From: Bradysia coprophila
Taxonomy: Eukaryota; Arthropoda; Insecta; Diptera; Sciaridae
Assembly: GCF_014529535.1 (NCBI RefSeq)
Contig: NW_023503373.1
Coordinates: forward strand, 2,294,001 to 2,358,000
DNA: 64,000 bases
Direction: 5' to 3'
The translations under genes and the position numbers were made by a program. Shown here in pieces: positions 23,038-36,000 of this stretch. Every line of letters starts with the position of its first letter. Position 1 is the first letter of the stretch. Under the pieces are notes generated by a model. That model saw nothing but the letters and a program-made list of their open reading frames with translations, was not told the origin of the DNA and did no database searches.

Positions 23038-24113
23038 TTACATTTTTATTCCGAACCTTTCTAACTACAAACTTGGTGTATGCCTACACGTTAAATTTTC
23101 CAGTAGTTCAACAAACTAATCCGCGCCGAGTTAATACAGCAAAATACGAATACAACACACAATTTTTGACTTGGACTCTGCCAAACAAAAACAAATTGAC
23201 AATTGCATTACAGTTGATCGCTAACAAAAAACACAACACTGTCCTACAAGTTCACCACACTAATTTTAACTGAAAGCCAGAGTTCCTCTTCCTAAGGTCT
23301 TTAGGCAACATACCTTGCGATTTGTGTATTTTTAGGGAACATGCAACAGTTCATCACAGTAGGCTATTGAACCCACTAAAATCTAATTTTAAGTCGCTAG
23401 AATAACTCCATCAATCTAAATGTGATACTAAGAATCCACGTGTTTCACTAAGTCCTGGGAGCGATCCTGAAGACATGGACCTAATCTTTTTTGGGCTAAA
23501 CAAACGACGTACTTTCGTTCACTTTTCTAAGCTATTTCAAGAAATAACAATATAACTAAAGAAATCCAATATTACGTAATATTGCAAGGTTCAGTGAGCG
23601 AATCTAACTACTAACATCCAACTGTTTCTAGGTTCAACAGCGCACTTTGGTGAACTTTTGTGAGTACTTTAAAAGTTCGCAAACCAAAAAATTTTATCTC
23701 GCCGAATGGCTTCAGAAATCAAAGGTGAAGTTTGTAACGCTACATTACATTACAATGTAGATGTAATATTGGATTTCTTTAGTTATTTTGTTATTTCTTG
23801 AAAGAGCTTGGAAAAGTGAACGAAAGTACGCCGTTTGTTTAGCCCAAAAAAGATTAGGTCCATGTCTTCAGGATCGCTCCCTGGACTTAGTGAAACACGT
23901 GGATTCTTAGTATCACATTTAGATTGATGGAGTTATTCTAGCGACTTAAAATTAGATTTTAGTGGGTTCAAAAGCCTACTGTGATGAACTTTTGCAAAGG
24001 CCTTGGAAGTGGAACTCTGGCTTTCAGCGGATTAGTTTGTTGAACTACTGGAAAATTTGGCGTGTAGGCTTACACCAAGTTTGTAGTTAGAAATGTTCGG
24101 AATAAAAATGTTA
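23038..24113. mobile_element. 1.07-kb inverted repeat (fold-back element)
   Basis: The left arm (23040-23589) and right arm (23757-24111) are reverse complements with high identity by eye, separated by a spacer of about 167 bp. Matching anchor blocks include CATTTTTATTCCGAAC at the outer ends, CAAACTAATCCGC, and GATTAGGTCCATGTCTTCAG towards the centre. The left arm carries about 145 bp (23125-23269) missing from the right arm. No transposase frame is present. I could not identify a clean target duplication. Confidence 0.8.
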
Positions 24114-24529
24114 AATCCCATAGAGTACCCGTTAACATCGTTTAAAGTTGCGGGAAAATGTAATCTGTGTATGTTTTAAAAAATGCAGAGCAGTGGCTCC
24201 TCATATTTTATTACTAGCTGTGTTTTGCAGAAACAAAAAGGTGTACCAATCTCACCATTTTAATGAATGTTATACTTTCGAATACCAGACCAGATTCTAT
24301 TTCAAAAATTTTTTCGTCCCAACTGATGAGGGAATGATTGACAGATACCCCCAGAGTCATAGCAGAACCCACAAAAAATTGGGAAATCTCTTGTATCGGC
24401 TGGTAAAATATCTTCCAAATGACGACGCCAGGTTTTGCGCATATTGAAGACGAAACTCCACGAATCATTATTTCGTTTATCCGCCTCAAACGACAGAACT
24501 GTTAAACTATAAAATTAAGTTAAAGTTAT

Positions 24530-24670
24530 AAAAAAATTTATTCTACAAGAACTGTATGGGTAGTTTATGTTCTCAAAATGGCAAATGAGTTGTCGGCTGC
24601 GCCTCGAACCATTTACCATTTCTCGAAGTGCCCTTTACAGTTCTTGTAGTATAAATAACTATAAAATGAA
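24530..24670. repeat. Short hairpin / possible MITE
   Basis: CTACAAGAACTGTA at about 24544 pairs with TACAGTTCTTGTAG near 24636. Inside it, AAATGGCAAATG and CATTTACCATTT also form an inverted pair, giving a hairpin of about 105 bp with a short loop. Confidence 0.5.
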
Positions 24671-26057
24671 AGAGAACGAAACCAACCGATCCATTATATT
24701 GTTGAAGTTCATTTCGTCTTTTTTTGATAATTAGAATAGTAACTAAGCGATTCAGTCAGAAATGTCTCTCACGTACATAAAAACCATCTCAATAAGTAAT
24801 TTAATTTCTAATACTACCTCCCCCGTATTATAACTGAATGTACAAATTAACAATAAAAAAAAACTGAAACCAACTTGATTGATTCTCGCCCCAGGAGGTT
24901 CAGCTCTTTGATTAAGATTTCAGCCGACTCTCGGGTCTGGCGTTGTTCAATTTTATTTTATTTGTTCTTTTTTGTCTTCGGCTTTGGAATATATATATAT
25001 AAATTCATACACATACGCTAATAACTTAGAAGCTACACAATAAATAACACCTTTGATGTTATGAATACAGAAATTAGTTCTTGGAACGAAATGATTTTTT
25101 TTTCGGTTTCAGTACAATTATATTTTTTTGTGGTGTTTAAAACGAACCAAATGGCGAATCGAATTTTTAATGAAAAATGCACTTTTTCTAAATAATTTTT
25201 TTCACCGTTTCACGCAGACTGGAAATTAATTGTTTCATAAACAGAAATAAAATTCCTTAATTAAATATTTCGCCTTTATAACGATTTAGTATAAACGTTA
25301 GTAATATGATGAGAATTTCTGAAAAAAGTGTTTAAAGTTTTAGATATGTACGTACATATATGTGTGTGACGCATATAATTGAGCTTATAATAAGCTGTAC
25401 GCTAAAGTGTATTAAGTAGTGTATAACTCTTTTTTTCCTCTTTGATGGTCTGTACAAAGCAAAATAATAAAAAAATACACATTTCTCGATTTAAACTCCA
25501 TGGCCCATAAAAAAGACCGCGGAGAGCGCGGCATCTTTGATGTTTGCCGACAAAAATTTAGTTTTTTTTTGTTTCGTTTATGTATAGCTATAACCCACCT
25601 CTATTAGTACATGAACGTATATATATATATATAAATTCAAAATATAAAATATAAGTGAGGCACTTCTCGTACGAACGTATGAATATACATATTGTTGGAT
25701 AATTCTTGCAAACAAAGTAAAAAATTGTTAATAAAAAAATTAAAGATTTTCGTGTCAATTACGGGTAATAAGTTCACAGGCATAACACATCCATTTCTTC
25801 AAGTTGTCCAAGAGATTGCGTCGTTGTTTGGAAGAACCTCATGCACGATTGTGGATAATTTTGACAGGTCATGCTACATAATTCAAAATGATCACGACAA
25901 TTGAACTCAAACCGAGGTGTCCGATAGTTTCATGTGAAAGAAACAACTCAAAATCCTTCCAATGTTCAATGTTAAAACGAATGAATCTGAAGATTTTGTA
26001 TCAATTGCTAGGCGCTACTTTGAGCAAAAGAAGTAATAGATTTATCGAAAAGGGTAT
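24671..26057. other. Intergenic, no gene seen
   Basis: AT-rich sequence with simple AT dinucleotide runs (about 24990-25003 and 25620-25633). No frame with recognisable similarity. Confidence 0.5.
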
Positions 26058-26232
26058 TCACACAAAGTGCGATTAGCCTTTGTGCACTTCGTGCGGGTAG
26101 TGAAATAAAGACTCATGACATTTTGTACGAATAATCTATATTCACTGTTCACACAAAGTGTGATTAGACTTTACTTGACAATTCGCACTTTGTGCGCTTA
26201 GCTTTTATTTCACTATTCGCACTTTGCACCTA
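26058..26232. mobile_element. Compound inverted repeat built on CACAAAGTGCG
   Basis: CACAAAGTG(C/T)GATTAG occurs twice in direct order (about 26060 and 26151), and the reverse complement TTCGCACTTTGTGCG occurs at about 26182 with a second partial copy at 26216. GTGAAATAAA (26100) also pairs with TTTTATTTCAC (26202). It reads as a folded MITE or two nested ones. Confidence 0.55.
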
Positions 26233-29200
26233 GATTATTAATCATTATAGTGATAGTGCCCCTGTCGTTTCCAAAATTTGGACTTCCCAGAAATTAAAGT
26301 CGAGAAAAGGTTGGACAGTACAGTATTGATTCATAAGAAATAATTCGGACTGTTCAGCTTTACTTAATTTGAAAAGGGGTTGGTTTCCCTCTCCTACAGG
26401 AAACGGATTAAAATTTTTGGACATTGGCTAAGTTTGGAGATATGAATATTCGTTTGAGGCTAAACACATAATGAGGAGAAAAGACACGATCTGTTATCGC
26501 CAACGACGACAACATAATTAATGTCTTCAGCTCACGTAGTTTATACATAGTAAAATATGTGTTACAACCAATGAAGTAAAAGATTTCACTTCAATCTATT
26601 GAAATGTTTATATCAAAGCCAGTAATAGATTCGATAATTGCCCTTTATATGCAAGGTTATAGTGATTTATAGAAAATATCTTTAAATTTAGATCATTTTT
26701 CATATCATTTTGTATTGGAGGAAAATCAAAATATTACTGTTTAACATTACAGTTCATATTCATCAATTCACTCCCATCATACTAACAATGGTTTCGTATT
26801 TACAGTTCGTAGATATGATAAAAGTCTCACAAGTGAATCAAATATAATTTCTGATGCAGGTTGATATTACAAAAAAAAAAACCTAACGATACATGTGTTG
26901 AGGTCTCTCAAACAAAACTATTTAAATTAATGCAGCGTAGCGTTACCGATAAAGTTAAAAGCTTAAATTGTCAATTAATTACAGTTCATTTCATATCTCG
27001 CATTGCAATCAAACGCTGCCGATGATTGAGATAAATAATGCAATTAAATCGCGTCTCTCTCTGCTACCAGTTTATACTTTGTAATTGCTCATTTATTTAT
27101 TTTTTATTTATTTTTGTAAAGTCCAATTTGTAACAAGGTATATGTGAACAAACAACATCTCATTTGTATGATTTTGAAACGGTGTTATACGTTGAATCAG
27201 TTGAACTGATATTTTTTTCTATATTTATACAGTAAGTACTACAACTGTAACGAATGCAGTTGCATTACAACGAAAGAATTATTTTTATGTATAGAAAAAT
27301 ATACCTCCGGCGATGACGATATTTCAATCAAAATAGCGCCGGTACGATCTAAAGAAAGTTAATCTTTATATGTAAAAGATTTCAGCGCTAATAGGTCTGA
27401 TAAGATGAAAGCCGTTAAGCGGAAATGTAAGTTGAGTTATAAAAAAGCGAGAAAATATTTTCTTTTTACTTAATATTTTGTTGATGTATCAACGTGATTC
27501 TAAATGTGAGCATCCTTTTGGATATTTTATGACAAGAAACGAAGACATTTCAATTAAAACAAACATTAAGTGAGTACTCTAAGTTACGTCTTTAAAACGG
27601 TCATACAGTAGAACATCCAGCGTATACACCACACCGCAAATTAATACAAAAAAAAATATCGAAACCTAACCGCCAGCTTGGCGAAAAGTCAACTATTTGC
27701 AAAATACTGTTGTGTTGCGTTTTGCAATTAGCTGTAGTCAAACGAAGTCTACCTGCATTCACTTCTGCACTTCGTAATTTAAATGCAGAACCATTTTTGA
27801 TTTTAAAGCATTCATTGAAAAACAACGGTTCGAACGTCCCAATAGTACATATAATATTATACACAACGATATACGATACCATCCATTGTCGGCACAATCC
27901 TTTCAAGTTCTCAACCTCAACTTAGTAATTATTGAATTACCAAATCGGCTTATGCCTACCTATATATTATACACATATAATTTTCAGTCAAGTAAAAAAT
28001 TATTATTTATAAGCAAATGCGTCTATAACTTTGAGTAAAGAATTATGAGCATTGGGCTATAACGTTAACTCAAACAAAATTGTATTTTGTGCGTCTCTTG
28101 TGCGCTAAATTAATTTACCTACGAACCGATATTTCTGTATGACTTCTCTATTGCTGTTACGACAATATACCGCATTTAAGACGAGTCATAGATTTAAAAA
28201 GAAAATCATCTCGAAAATCCCTTTTCTCACACCGCTTACAGTAGGGGAGATGGCTCGGTTGCATGCAAAAGTAAAAATTTATGATTAATCTCTGTCATTT
28301 TCACGCTTTGGTAAGCATTAAGAGACCTCAGTTTTATTATTATAATCGGTAAACCGTTGATGTATGTTCGTTCTACTAATTTTTTTTTCTCTTCTGCATT
28401 CATAGTATACAAATTTCATACGCTAGCGGATGGCTGATAAAATAACTTCCGGCGACGTGTGTTTATAATTTTCTTACTTATAGAATCGAATACCCGTATA
28501 ATAATGCCTATTTCTCTGCCATTACAATGTAGAAATTGCAATTTAATGAAAACGGTTGGATGAATAGATCAAACGGAGCGCACATTTCGATTTAATATGT
28601 TAATTTAAAATAATATTTTAATTTGCGTAGAATAATTGCATTTGTTGGGCATTTTTATTGTTTGCAGGACAGAAGAAAGAGGTAGCATGAAAGTATATAA
28701 GGCGAGGCATAAGATCGAATTTATTCAACCATTTCAATGTTTAAAATGTATTTTTCCTGAACCAATAGCCTTTCGTCAATTTTCCTGTCATTTCAAGTAA
28801 AATTGATACGAATTGAATAATTGCTTGCAATCACGGGTGGTGAAAGTTATTGTGGGGTAATTGAAACGATGCGTAAGAAGATGGCTATTAAAAGAGGCAT
28901 TCTAATAGTCTCACGAATGAATAAGGCTGATACAAGCGGTCAGTCATTATGTAATCTGTATATGTAATTCTCATGTGAAAAAGTATGTTTAAAATAATGA
29001 AGTAAAAGATTTTGCATCAATCATTTTGAAATATTAAGATCAAGAGAAGTAGCAGACGTAAGTAATTCTACTGGTGCTACAATGCTTTCAAAATTGTCGA
29101 CTTGTAATCTAATCTAATTCATAAAATTTCTACATATCCAATCTGCTACAGTTTGGTGGTTGATCCCCCAGAAATTCGACAACCATGCCAATTCGAATTG

Positions 29201-29618
29201 TTTTCACTTCAGCCGAAAGATTAGATAAGACAGAAACAAAACGAGAAAATGACAAGCACCAATCCAGCTCAGAGAAGCACTAACACTCAATACTTCTCAT
29301 ATTGTTGTGGCGTTAAACTAATCATAGTCATTTATCACAGAAGTGTCTAAAATTGAAAAAAGGAAAATAAATTTCTTCGGTTTCAAATGTTAGCCTGTTT
29401 ACGTTCTTCTTGTGATAAAAGTGTACAGATAGGTTTTTCTACTCAGCTGTGCTGTTTGCTTTGAATTAAAGTTTTTCATTCATGTTGCTTGTGTGAAAGC
29501 GTAATTGTGACGATTAAACTCCTCTTATCATTTTTTACTCACAAGTGCTTTCTTAAAAGTGATAAAAGTAGGTGTTGTCCGTGTAACGAAATTTATTGGC
29601 CTGACACAACAGCACAAG
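26233..29618. other. Intergenic, no gene seen
   Basis: About 3.4 kb of AT-rich DNA without recognisable coding sequence. Frames around 27601-27925 have no similarity I can name. The right end should hold the promoter of the aldo-keto reductase gene. Confidence 0.5.
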
Positions 29619-30596
29619 ATGCCACTTCCACCGACCTTCGTCACAGGCTTTCACTATGAAGATCAAGTCAAGCGAATGGAGTACCGGCAATTAGGAGGCA
29701 CACATATGATTGTATCAAAGCTGTCAATTGGTGGTGGAACATTGTGTAATGGATTGTTTGGTGATTTGAATTTTGATGAAGCTAGAGAAACGGTACATGA
29801 AGCGTTCAAGAGAGGAATCAATTACATTGATACCGCTCCATTCTATGGAATTTTTGTGGGCGAGTCTGAGACGAATGTTGGAAGGATTCTTAAGGATATA
29901 CCACGTCAGGCTTACTATATCGCTACGAAAACTTGTCGATACGATCGAACGGGACCTAATCGGTTTGATTTTAGCTACGAGCGCACAATTTTGAGTATAA
30001 ACGAGAGCCTTAGTCGTCTTGGTGTAGACTATATTGACCTTTATCAGCTACATGATGTAGAGTTCGCTGACAATATTGACGAAGTCATAAATGGGGCTTT
30101 CAGGGCATGTTTAGAACTAAAAAAATCTGGGAAAATTCGTGCAATCGGAATTAACGGTTACCCATTAAAAGTTTTACAAGAGGGGCTCATTAAAGGAGAA
30201 GGAAAATTTGATACTGTGCTAACATATGCCCGTTATTTAATGACTGACGATTCGTTGCTGGAATATTTGCCATTTTTCGAAGACCAAAAAGTGGGAGTGA
30301 TCAACGCTGCTTTGACCGGTTGCGGACTGCTGACTAACCGTGCAACACCTACCTGGCATTCAGCTTCGAAAGAGCTGAAAGCAATTGTTGATGAAGCGTC
30401 AAGGATTTGCTGCGAGAACAATGTAGAGTTAGGTAAATTAGCCACTTATCATTGTTTGCACATTCCGAACAATACGGTCGCTACATTTCTGGTGGGAATG
30501 GAAAAAATGGAATACTTGAATCACAATATGAGCGCATATCTAGATGGGCTTACTGACAAAGAGGCTGGAATTTATGAACTGTTGATGAAGACGTAG
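29619..30596 (+). CDS. Aldo-keto reductase (insect L-galactose dehydrogenase-like group)
   Basis: One uninterrupted coding exon of 325 residues. I start at the ATG of MPLPPTFVTGFHYEDQVKRM because that opening matches the start of related insect proteins; the frame extends further upstream only through a GTG. It has the TIM-barrel AKR pattern: GGGTLCNGLFG near 38-48, catalytic D71 and Y76 in YIDTAPFYG, K104 in YYIATKTCRYD and H145 in YQLHDVEF, so the tetrad is complete. The family reduces carbonyls with NAD(P)H in the cytosol; the substrate of this insect group is not clear. The length is normal for the family. SLC12A9 follows on the same strand about 2.4 kb downstream, so they are separate genes. 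Confidence 0.9.
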   Translation: MPLPPTFVTGFHYEDQVKRMEYRQLGGTHMIVSKLSIGGGTLCNGLFGDLNFDEARETVHEAFKRGINYIDTAPFYGIFVGESETNVGRILKDIPRQAYYIATKTCRYDRTGPNRFDFSYERTILSINESLSRLGVDYIDLYQLHDVEFADNIDEVINGAFRACLELKKSGKIRAIGINGYPLKVLQEGLIKGEGKFDTVLTYARYLMTDDSLLEYLPFFEDQKVGVINAALTGCGLLTNRATPTWHSASKELKAIVDEASRICCENNVELGKLATYHCLHIPNNTVATFLVGMEKMEYLNHNMSAYLDGLTDKEAGIYELLMKT

Positions 30597-30762
30597 GTTT
30601 TGAAACATGAAACAAGTCAAAAAGGCCATTAATTAACTTCACTTTTACAGAGTATTCATCCGAGTGAGGGACGAACACAAACACTGGGAAGGTGTAGAAG
30701 TTAATAACTATCGTCTTCAACGTAACAAACAGTGATGATGTTACATTCTCTTTGTTTAACGA

Positions 30763-30768
30763 AATAAA
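30763..30768 (+). terminator. Poly(A) signal of the aldo-keto reductase gene
   Basis: AATAAA lies about 165 nt after the stop codon, in a typical 3' UTR position. Confidence 0.6.
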
Positions 30769-30979
30769 ATGATTTGGAATTTGGTTTTTACTAACAAAAA
30801 AAATTGAAAAAGTTTATCGGTAAAATTCTTTTGGATAAATCTGGAGCCCGAACTTACAAAAAACGATTTTCTGAGCTAATTAAAACAATCAAATTTGGCG
30901 CCTGGTATGTATATTTGACACTCAGCACACAAATCTAGCTTATTTTTTTTAAATTTTCTCATTGCGTCAAAAAGCTGAG

Positions 30980-32026
30980 AGGTATTCTTTTGAAAAACAG
31001 CACACCGAAATCGGACGCATTTTCGAAGCTTGTGTGACAGGGTGAAAGGTGACCGAAAACTTGCACTTTTCTTACAAAAATTTCTCTAGTTACACGAGCC
31101 TTACAGGGTCGTGTGGGCCTTTAGATATGTAATCACATGTACTATTGAGCCGAATAGGGAGCTATTGGGTTTAAAATTCATCCACACTGAAATATGTGCA
31201 GTTGACATTTTCAATCGAAAAAGACTGAGAACTTACACTGTTCTTACAGAAGTTTCTCGAGGTGTACACGAAATGTACATTGTTATATAGGATGTCTTTG
31301 TAATAGTATTTTACATAACTAGGGATATAAAAGATGAAAAGTAGAGTTTTCGTGTGAATTTTGCTGATCCGAGACGAAGCCGAGGTCAATAAACACACGA
31401 AAACGAGACTTTTCATTTTTATCCCGAGTTATGTAATGGATTTTACATGCTGAGGGCTTCGAAAGAAGTGCTTGAAACATGAAAAGTACGGTTTTCGACG
31501 CATGTAGCATGTAAAGGTAATTTTATGTACTTTCGGGTCTTATGGGGTTTGGATGAATATGCGATGAAATATGGGCTCTTTAACATTTCAACTTCTATTT
31601 CATCGTAGATACATTCAAACCATATAAGACTCTATTTGGCCCAAAAGCACATAATATTACCTTTCACATGATACCTCACACGACCATGCACGTTTTGTAT
31701 ACCTCGAGAAATTTCTGTAAGAACAGTGTAAGCCATCGGTTGAAAACTTAACCTGCACATATGTCAGTGTGGCTGAGTTTTAAAACCAATAAGTGTCTAT
31801 TCGGCTCAATAGTACATGACAACTCACACGACCCTGTAAGGCTCGTGCCACACTGGCGAAATTTTTGTAAGAAAAGTGCAAGTTTTCGATTTTTGATGAC
31901 CTCTTGCTAGCCTCAAAAGCTTCGAAGAATTTTTTTGAAAGTGGTTTTGGTTTTCAAGGTCGAAGTTCTTCCTATATGAAATTCAACTAGAAAATGCGTC
32001 CGATTTCAATAGGCTGTTTTCAGAAG
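30980..32026. mobile_element. 1.05-kb inverted repeat with nested hairpin
   Basis: The left arm (about 30980-31282) and right arm (about 31681-32026) are imperfect reverse complements, for example GAAATCGGACGCATTTT, GAAAACTTGCACTTTTCTTA and CTTACACTGTTCTTACAGAA with their complements on the right. The spacer contains a second hairpin: 31311-31356 pairs with 31394-31436 around a loop carrying GATCCGAGACGAAGCCGAGG. Indels between arms show it is older than the palindrome at 59.6 kb. It is non-coding. Confidence 0.75.
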
Positions 32027-32046
32027 AAACCGAGGGGGAAACAACA

Positions 32047-32168
32047 CGAGCGAATGGTGGGACAGTGTTAAGCGAATATTAAACGAAAAAGGCGAATAAT
32101 GAGCGAATGAAGGGCGAATAATGGGGAAATAATAGGCGAATAATTGGCGAATGGACGAACGGTGGGAC
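32047..32168. repeat. GGCGAATAAT short tandem repeat
   Basis: About ten drifting units of 9-14 bp: AAGCGAATATT, GGCGAATAATGA, GCGAATGAAG, GGCGAATAATGG, GGCGAATAATTGG and GCGAATGGACG. The block is bracketed by two copies of GGTGGGACA (about 32055 and 32161). Confidence 0.65.
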
Positions 32169-33007
32169 ACGATTTTCCATTGTTGTCTCCCCCTCGGAAG
32201 AATCCATCTAAAGACGGCACTTAGTATCGACCTCTCACACCGTAGCAGTGAAGGAAATATCGCTGAAATTAAATCAAGATTTTCACTGATTCTTTTGCTT
32301 CACGTGGCCCAATGGTCCATATTTTATATTTTTTCATGTGTCGGGCTAAAAATGAGGGAATTTTGAGATTTTTCTCGAGTTTTCGACCCCTTACATGAAC
32401 ATTTTTTTTGAATATCTGTTTTGGACGATTGATTTTAGGTAACTTCGCGAGTTGAAGCCCGAACAGTTGTAGTTAAAAACAGATACACAAATAACTATTA
32501 CAAACGACTAGCACATTACAAATTATGGACAATCTTTTAAAAAGCTTTTCTCGTATCACATTACACGTTTCATGTTGGTTAGTAGGTTTCACTTGATTAG
32601 AAATTTGAATTACAATTTCTCCGCGCCACAATATTTATATTTGCTGGGACGTGTCTTCCACAATTTAGTAACATACGAACAATACAAAGATGATTCACCC
32701 TGTGACGTTTATCGATGAACAGCTGACAGTAGTTTTGTGTACACAACTTCATTTTCAAAGAGAAAAAGAATAATATTTTTCCTCGAAAAGTTACTTATTG
32801 TGTTTGAGATGTGCGTATTTTAAAATCAATCAATTAAGCATCCAGCAAACAGCACAATAATTCTTGACCACATTTACTTTTATCGAATTTGAGTAAGTTT
32901 GAAGTGAAAGAAAAATTGGAATTAAAATTGTCGATGATAAAGTGGGTGGGTGATTGATGATTCTTATCAGATTCATTTTTCTGTTTGTATACAGCATTCT
33001 AACTGAA
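32169..33007. other. Upstream region of SLC12A9
   Basis: No coding sequence seen. A strong acceptor (TTTTTCTGTTTGTATACAG, ending 32994) lies 13 nt before the SLC12A9 start codon, so an untranslated first exon probably lies in this stretch. Confidence 0.5.
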
Positions 33008-36000
33008 ATGCATGCCCCTGAAGTGAATCCATTGCACAGTACAAACAACGATGTCCGTGAAAGTGAAACTGCGCCCATCGCTGGATCTGGTTTGAAAATA
33101 TTCCGTCGATTCGGATCTATTCTCGGAAGCAATGTACCCAATCCGAGTGGTACATCCGATGGTTACGTCGAATTTGGTATCTCCGATGATCGATCCACCA
33201 AGACTTTGGGGACGTTTGCTGGTGTATTCAGTCCTGTGTCGCTGTCTATGTTTAGTGCGTTGCTCTTTATTCGTGTCGGTGAGTCATCCAACTTTCACAC
33301 AACTTTTTTTTTACGAACTGATGTAACAGCATTTTTGTCAAAGGTTTTCTCGTTGGTAACGCCGGACTATACACAGTTCTATTGCAATTCGTAATCGCTT
33401 ATTTGATCTTACTGTTTACCGTTGCGTCAGTGTGTGCTATTTCAACGAATGGTGCTGTAGAAGGAGGCGGTGTTTATTGTATCCTTGACAATGATTTCTT
33501 CTAAATGTTCGCATTCCCAAACAGTCTATTCCATTCAAATAATTAATTGTAATTTGCCTTAACAAGCGTAATTCGAATAACAGTTATGATCAGCAGAACG
33601 TTAGGACTTGAGTTTGGTGGATCGATTGGAACATTATTCTTTCTGGCAAATGTTGTTGGCTGCGCTCTGGCCATATCGGGTTGTGTGGAAGGAATAGTTG
33701 AGAACCTTGGCCCTGGTGGCTACTACGGAGATGAGGCGGGACTCATACCAGATGGGAAATGGTGGCGATTTTTGCTGTGCACATTAGTAAACACATTAAT
33801 GTTGATTGTTTGTTTAGTAGGAGCGTCTATGTTCGCAAAGAGTAGGTCAATTCTGTTTAATTTAATTTGTTCCCTGAAATATCAATATTTCCGTTTCCCC
33901 ATCCATTCAGTCGTTGCCGGTATTTGGGTCATAGTTGTGGCCTGCCTCTGTTCCACATACATCAGTTTCTTGGTTCAAACCGTAATTACGGTAAGTCTAA
34001 ATCGTACGACAACACAAACGTTCAATATCATTTGCGAATGATGTTCTCCATTTATAGGTCACCATACCCGAAGAAAATCAATTGGTGCGAAACCAGTCGA
34101 ATCCGGTACCGGTATATGTCAATTATACAGGTCTATCCGTTGACACGCTCAAGTCGAATCTGTATGAAAATTACACCTCTGACTATACCTCAGGTATGGC
34201 ATTGGGTCTGGAGTGCCTTTGAAGAAGGCTTCAACTAATATTTACCTCTATGTTAACTGAAAAATTTCTTTTCCAGGTGGTAAGGAAGTGAATTTTGCAA
34301 TAGTTTTCGGTGTGTTATTTTCTGGTGTGACTGGTATTATGGCTGGTGAGTGATCCGAATGCATTACTGCGCATGATGGTCATTAGATGTTGGTCTTTTG
34401 TATTTAATTTTCAGGTGCTAACATGTCTGGTGAATTGAAGAGTCCATCGCGCAGCATACCAATTGGCACACTATCGGCTGTTGCCTTCACATTCATTTGC
34501 TATCTGCTGTTATCCGTTTTAATCAGCTCGACAACTCCAAGATTTCTCCTGCAAAACGATTTCTTATTCCTAATGCCGATCAATATTTGGCCGGGTTTTG
34601 TTGCCGTGGGAATATTGACAGCAACGTTTTCAACGGGACTGAGTAATCTAATTGGATCGAGTCGCGTTTTGGAGGCACTGGCGAAGGATAAAGTTTACGG
34701 GAGGATATTGAATGTAGTGACGTATGGTACGTGGAAAGGAAACCCAGTAGCAGCTGTATTCATCAGTTGGGCTTTGGTTGAGTGCATCTTAATTATTGGA
34801 TCGTTGAATATTATCGCTCAAATCAATTCAGTTTTGTTCATGCTGTCCTACATGGCAACAAATCTGGCCTGTCTGGGTATTGAACTAACCGGAGCTCCAA
34901 ACTTCAGACCGTCGTTCAAGTTCTTTTCGTGGCACACGTGTTTCGTCGGACTGATCGGAACACTGATCATGATGTTTGTGATAAATCCGATTTACGCTTC
35001 ACTAAGCATCATAATGTGCCTGGTGCTCGTTATTGGATTGCACATCTTTTCGTCAACATCGCAAGGACATCAATGGGGTTCGATTTCTCAAGCTCTGATG
35101 TTTCATCAAGTGCGAAAATATTTGCTAATGTTGGATTCGAGAAAAGATCACGTAAAATTCTGGCGTCCCCAAATGCTTTTGCTGGTTTCCAATCCGCGGA
35201 CATGCTGTCCCTTAATAGATTTTGTCAATGATCTGAAGAAAGGTGGATTGTATGTCCTCGGTCATGTGAAAGTGGGTGACTTTAGTCAATTCGAATCGAA
35301 CACCGATCCGACTGTCGACGAGTACAAAGACTGGCTGACATTAATCGATCATATGAAGGTAAAGGCTTTCGCAGAGATAACTATGGCGAAGAGTATACGC
35401 GAGGGGATTCAACATTTGATTCGCATATCTGGCATTGGTGCTATGAAGCCCAATACGATTGTACTGGGATTCTACGACGAGGAGGTGTCGAGAGACTTTT
35501 TCGAAAGGTATGTCCAACATTTTGTGATATGAAATAAAGCCATTGATGATCGTACATCTTCCAGTGAAACATCTCCTTATCAAACTAACGCATTCAATGA
35601 GGGTGGGCATCGTCTATTTCCGATACGCAGGCAAAACGATCCAAAGCCTCTGTCGCCAAGGGAATACGTAGCAATCATTGGTGATGTGCTGCGAATGAAA
35701 AAGAATATCTGCCTGTGCCGACACTTTGACCGCATGGACAAACTTCTTGTTCACCGTTCAAATCACATAAAATACATCGACGTAAGTTGTTGTTGATGAT
35801 GTATACTATCCCCACGATGCTAATGGAGTGTCTACATTTCAGGTGTGGCCAATTAACGTTTTTGATCCGAAAAATGACAATCCGTTCGATGTCGTTTCCA
35901 TGTTTATGATGCAATTGGGATGCATTATAAACATGTTACCGTCGTGGAAGCGCTTGCATATGCGCGTATTTTTATGTGAATCTGATGACATTGACACCAG

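Noticed and set aside
22947-23273. Plus-strand 108-codon frame
   Set aside because: It overlaps the left arm of the 1.07-kb inverted repeat and has no similarity; it is repeat sequence.
29559-29618. Longer N-terminus for the aldo-keto reductase starting at 29559
   Set aside because: It begins with GTG, and the added residues do not resemble the family; the downstream ATG gives the expected start.
31171-31510. Minus-strand frames of 81 and 63 codons
   Set aside because: They lie wholly inside the inverted repeat and its nested hairpin; not genes.
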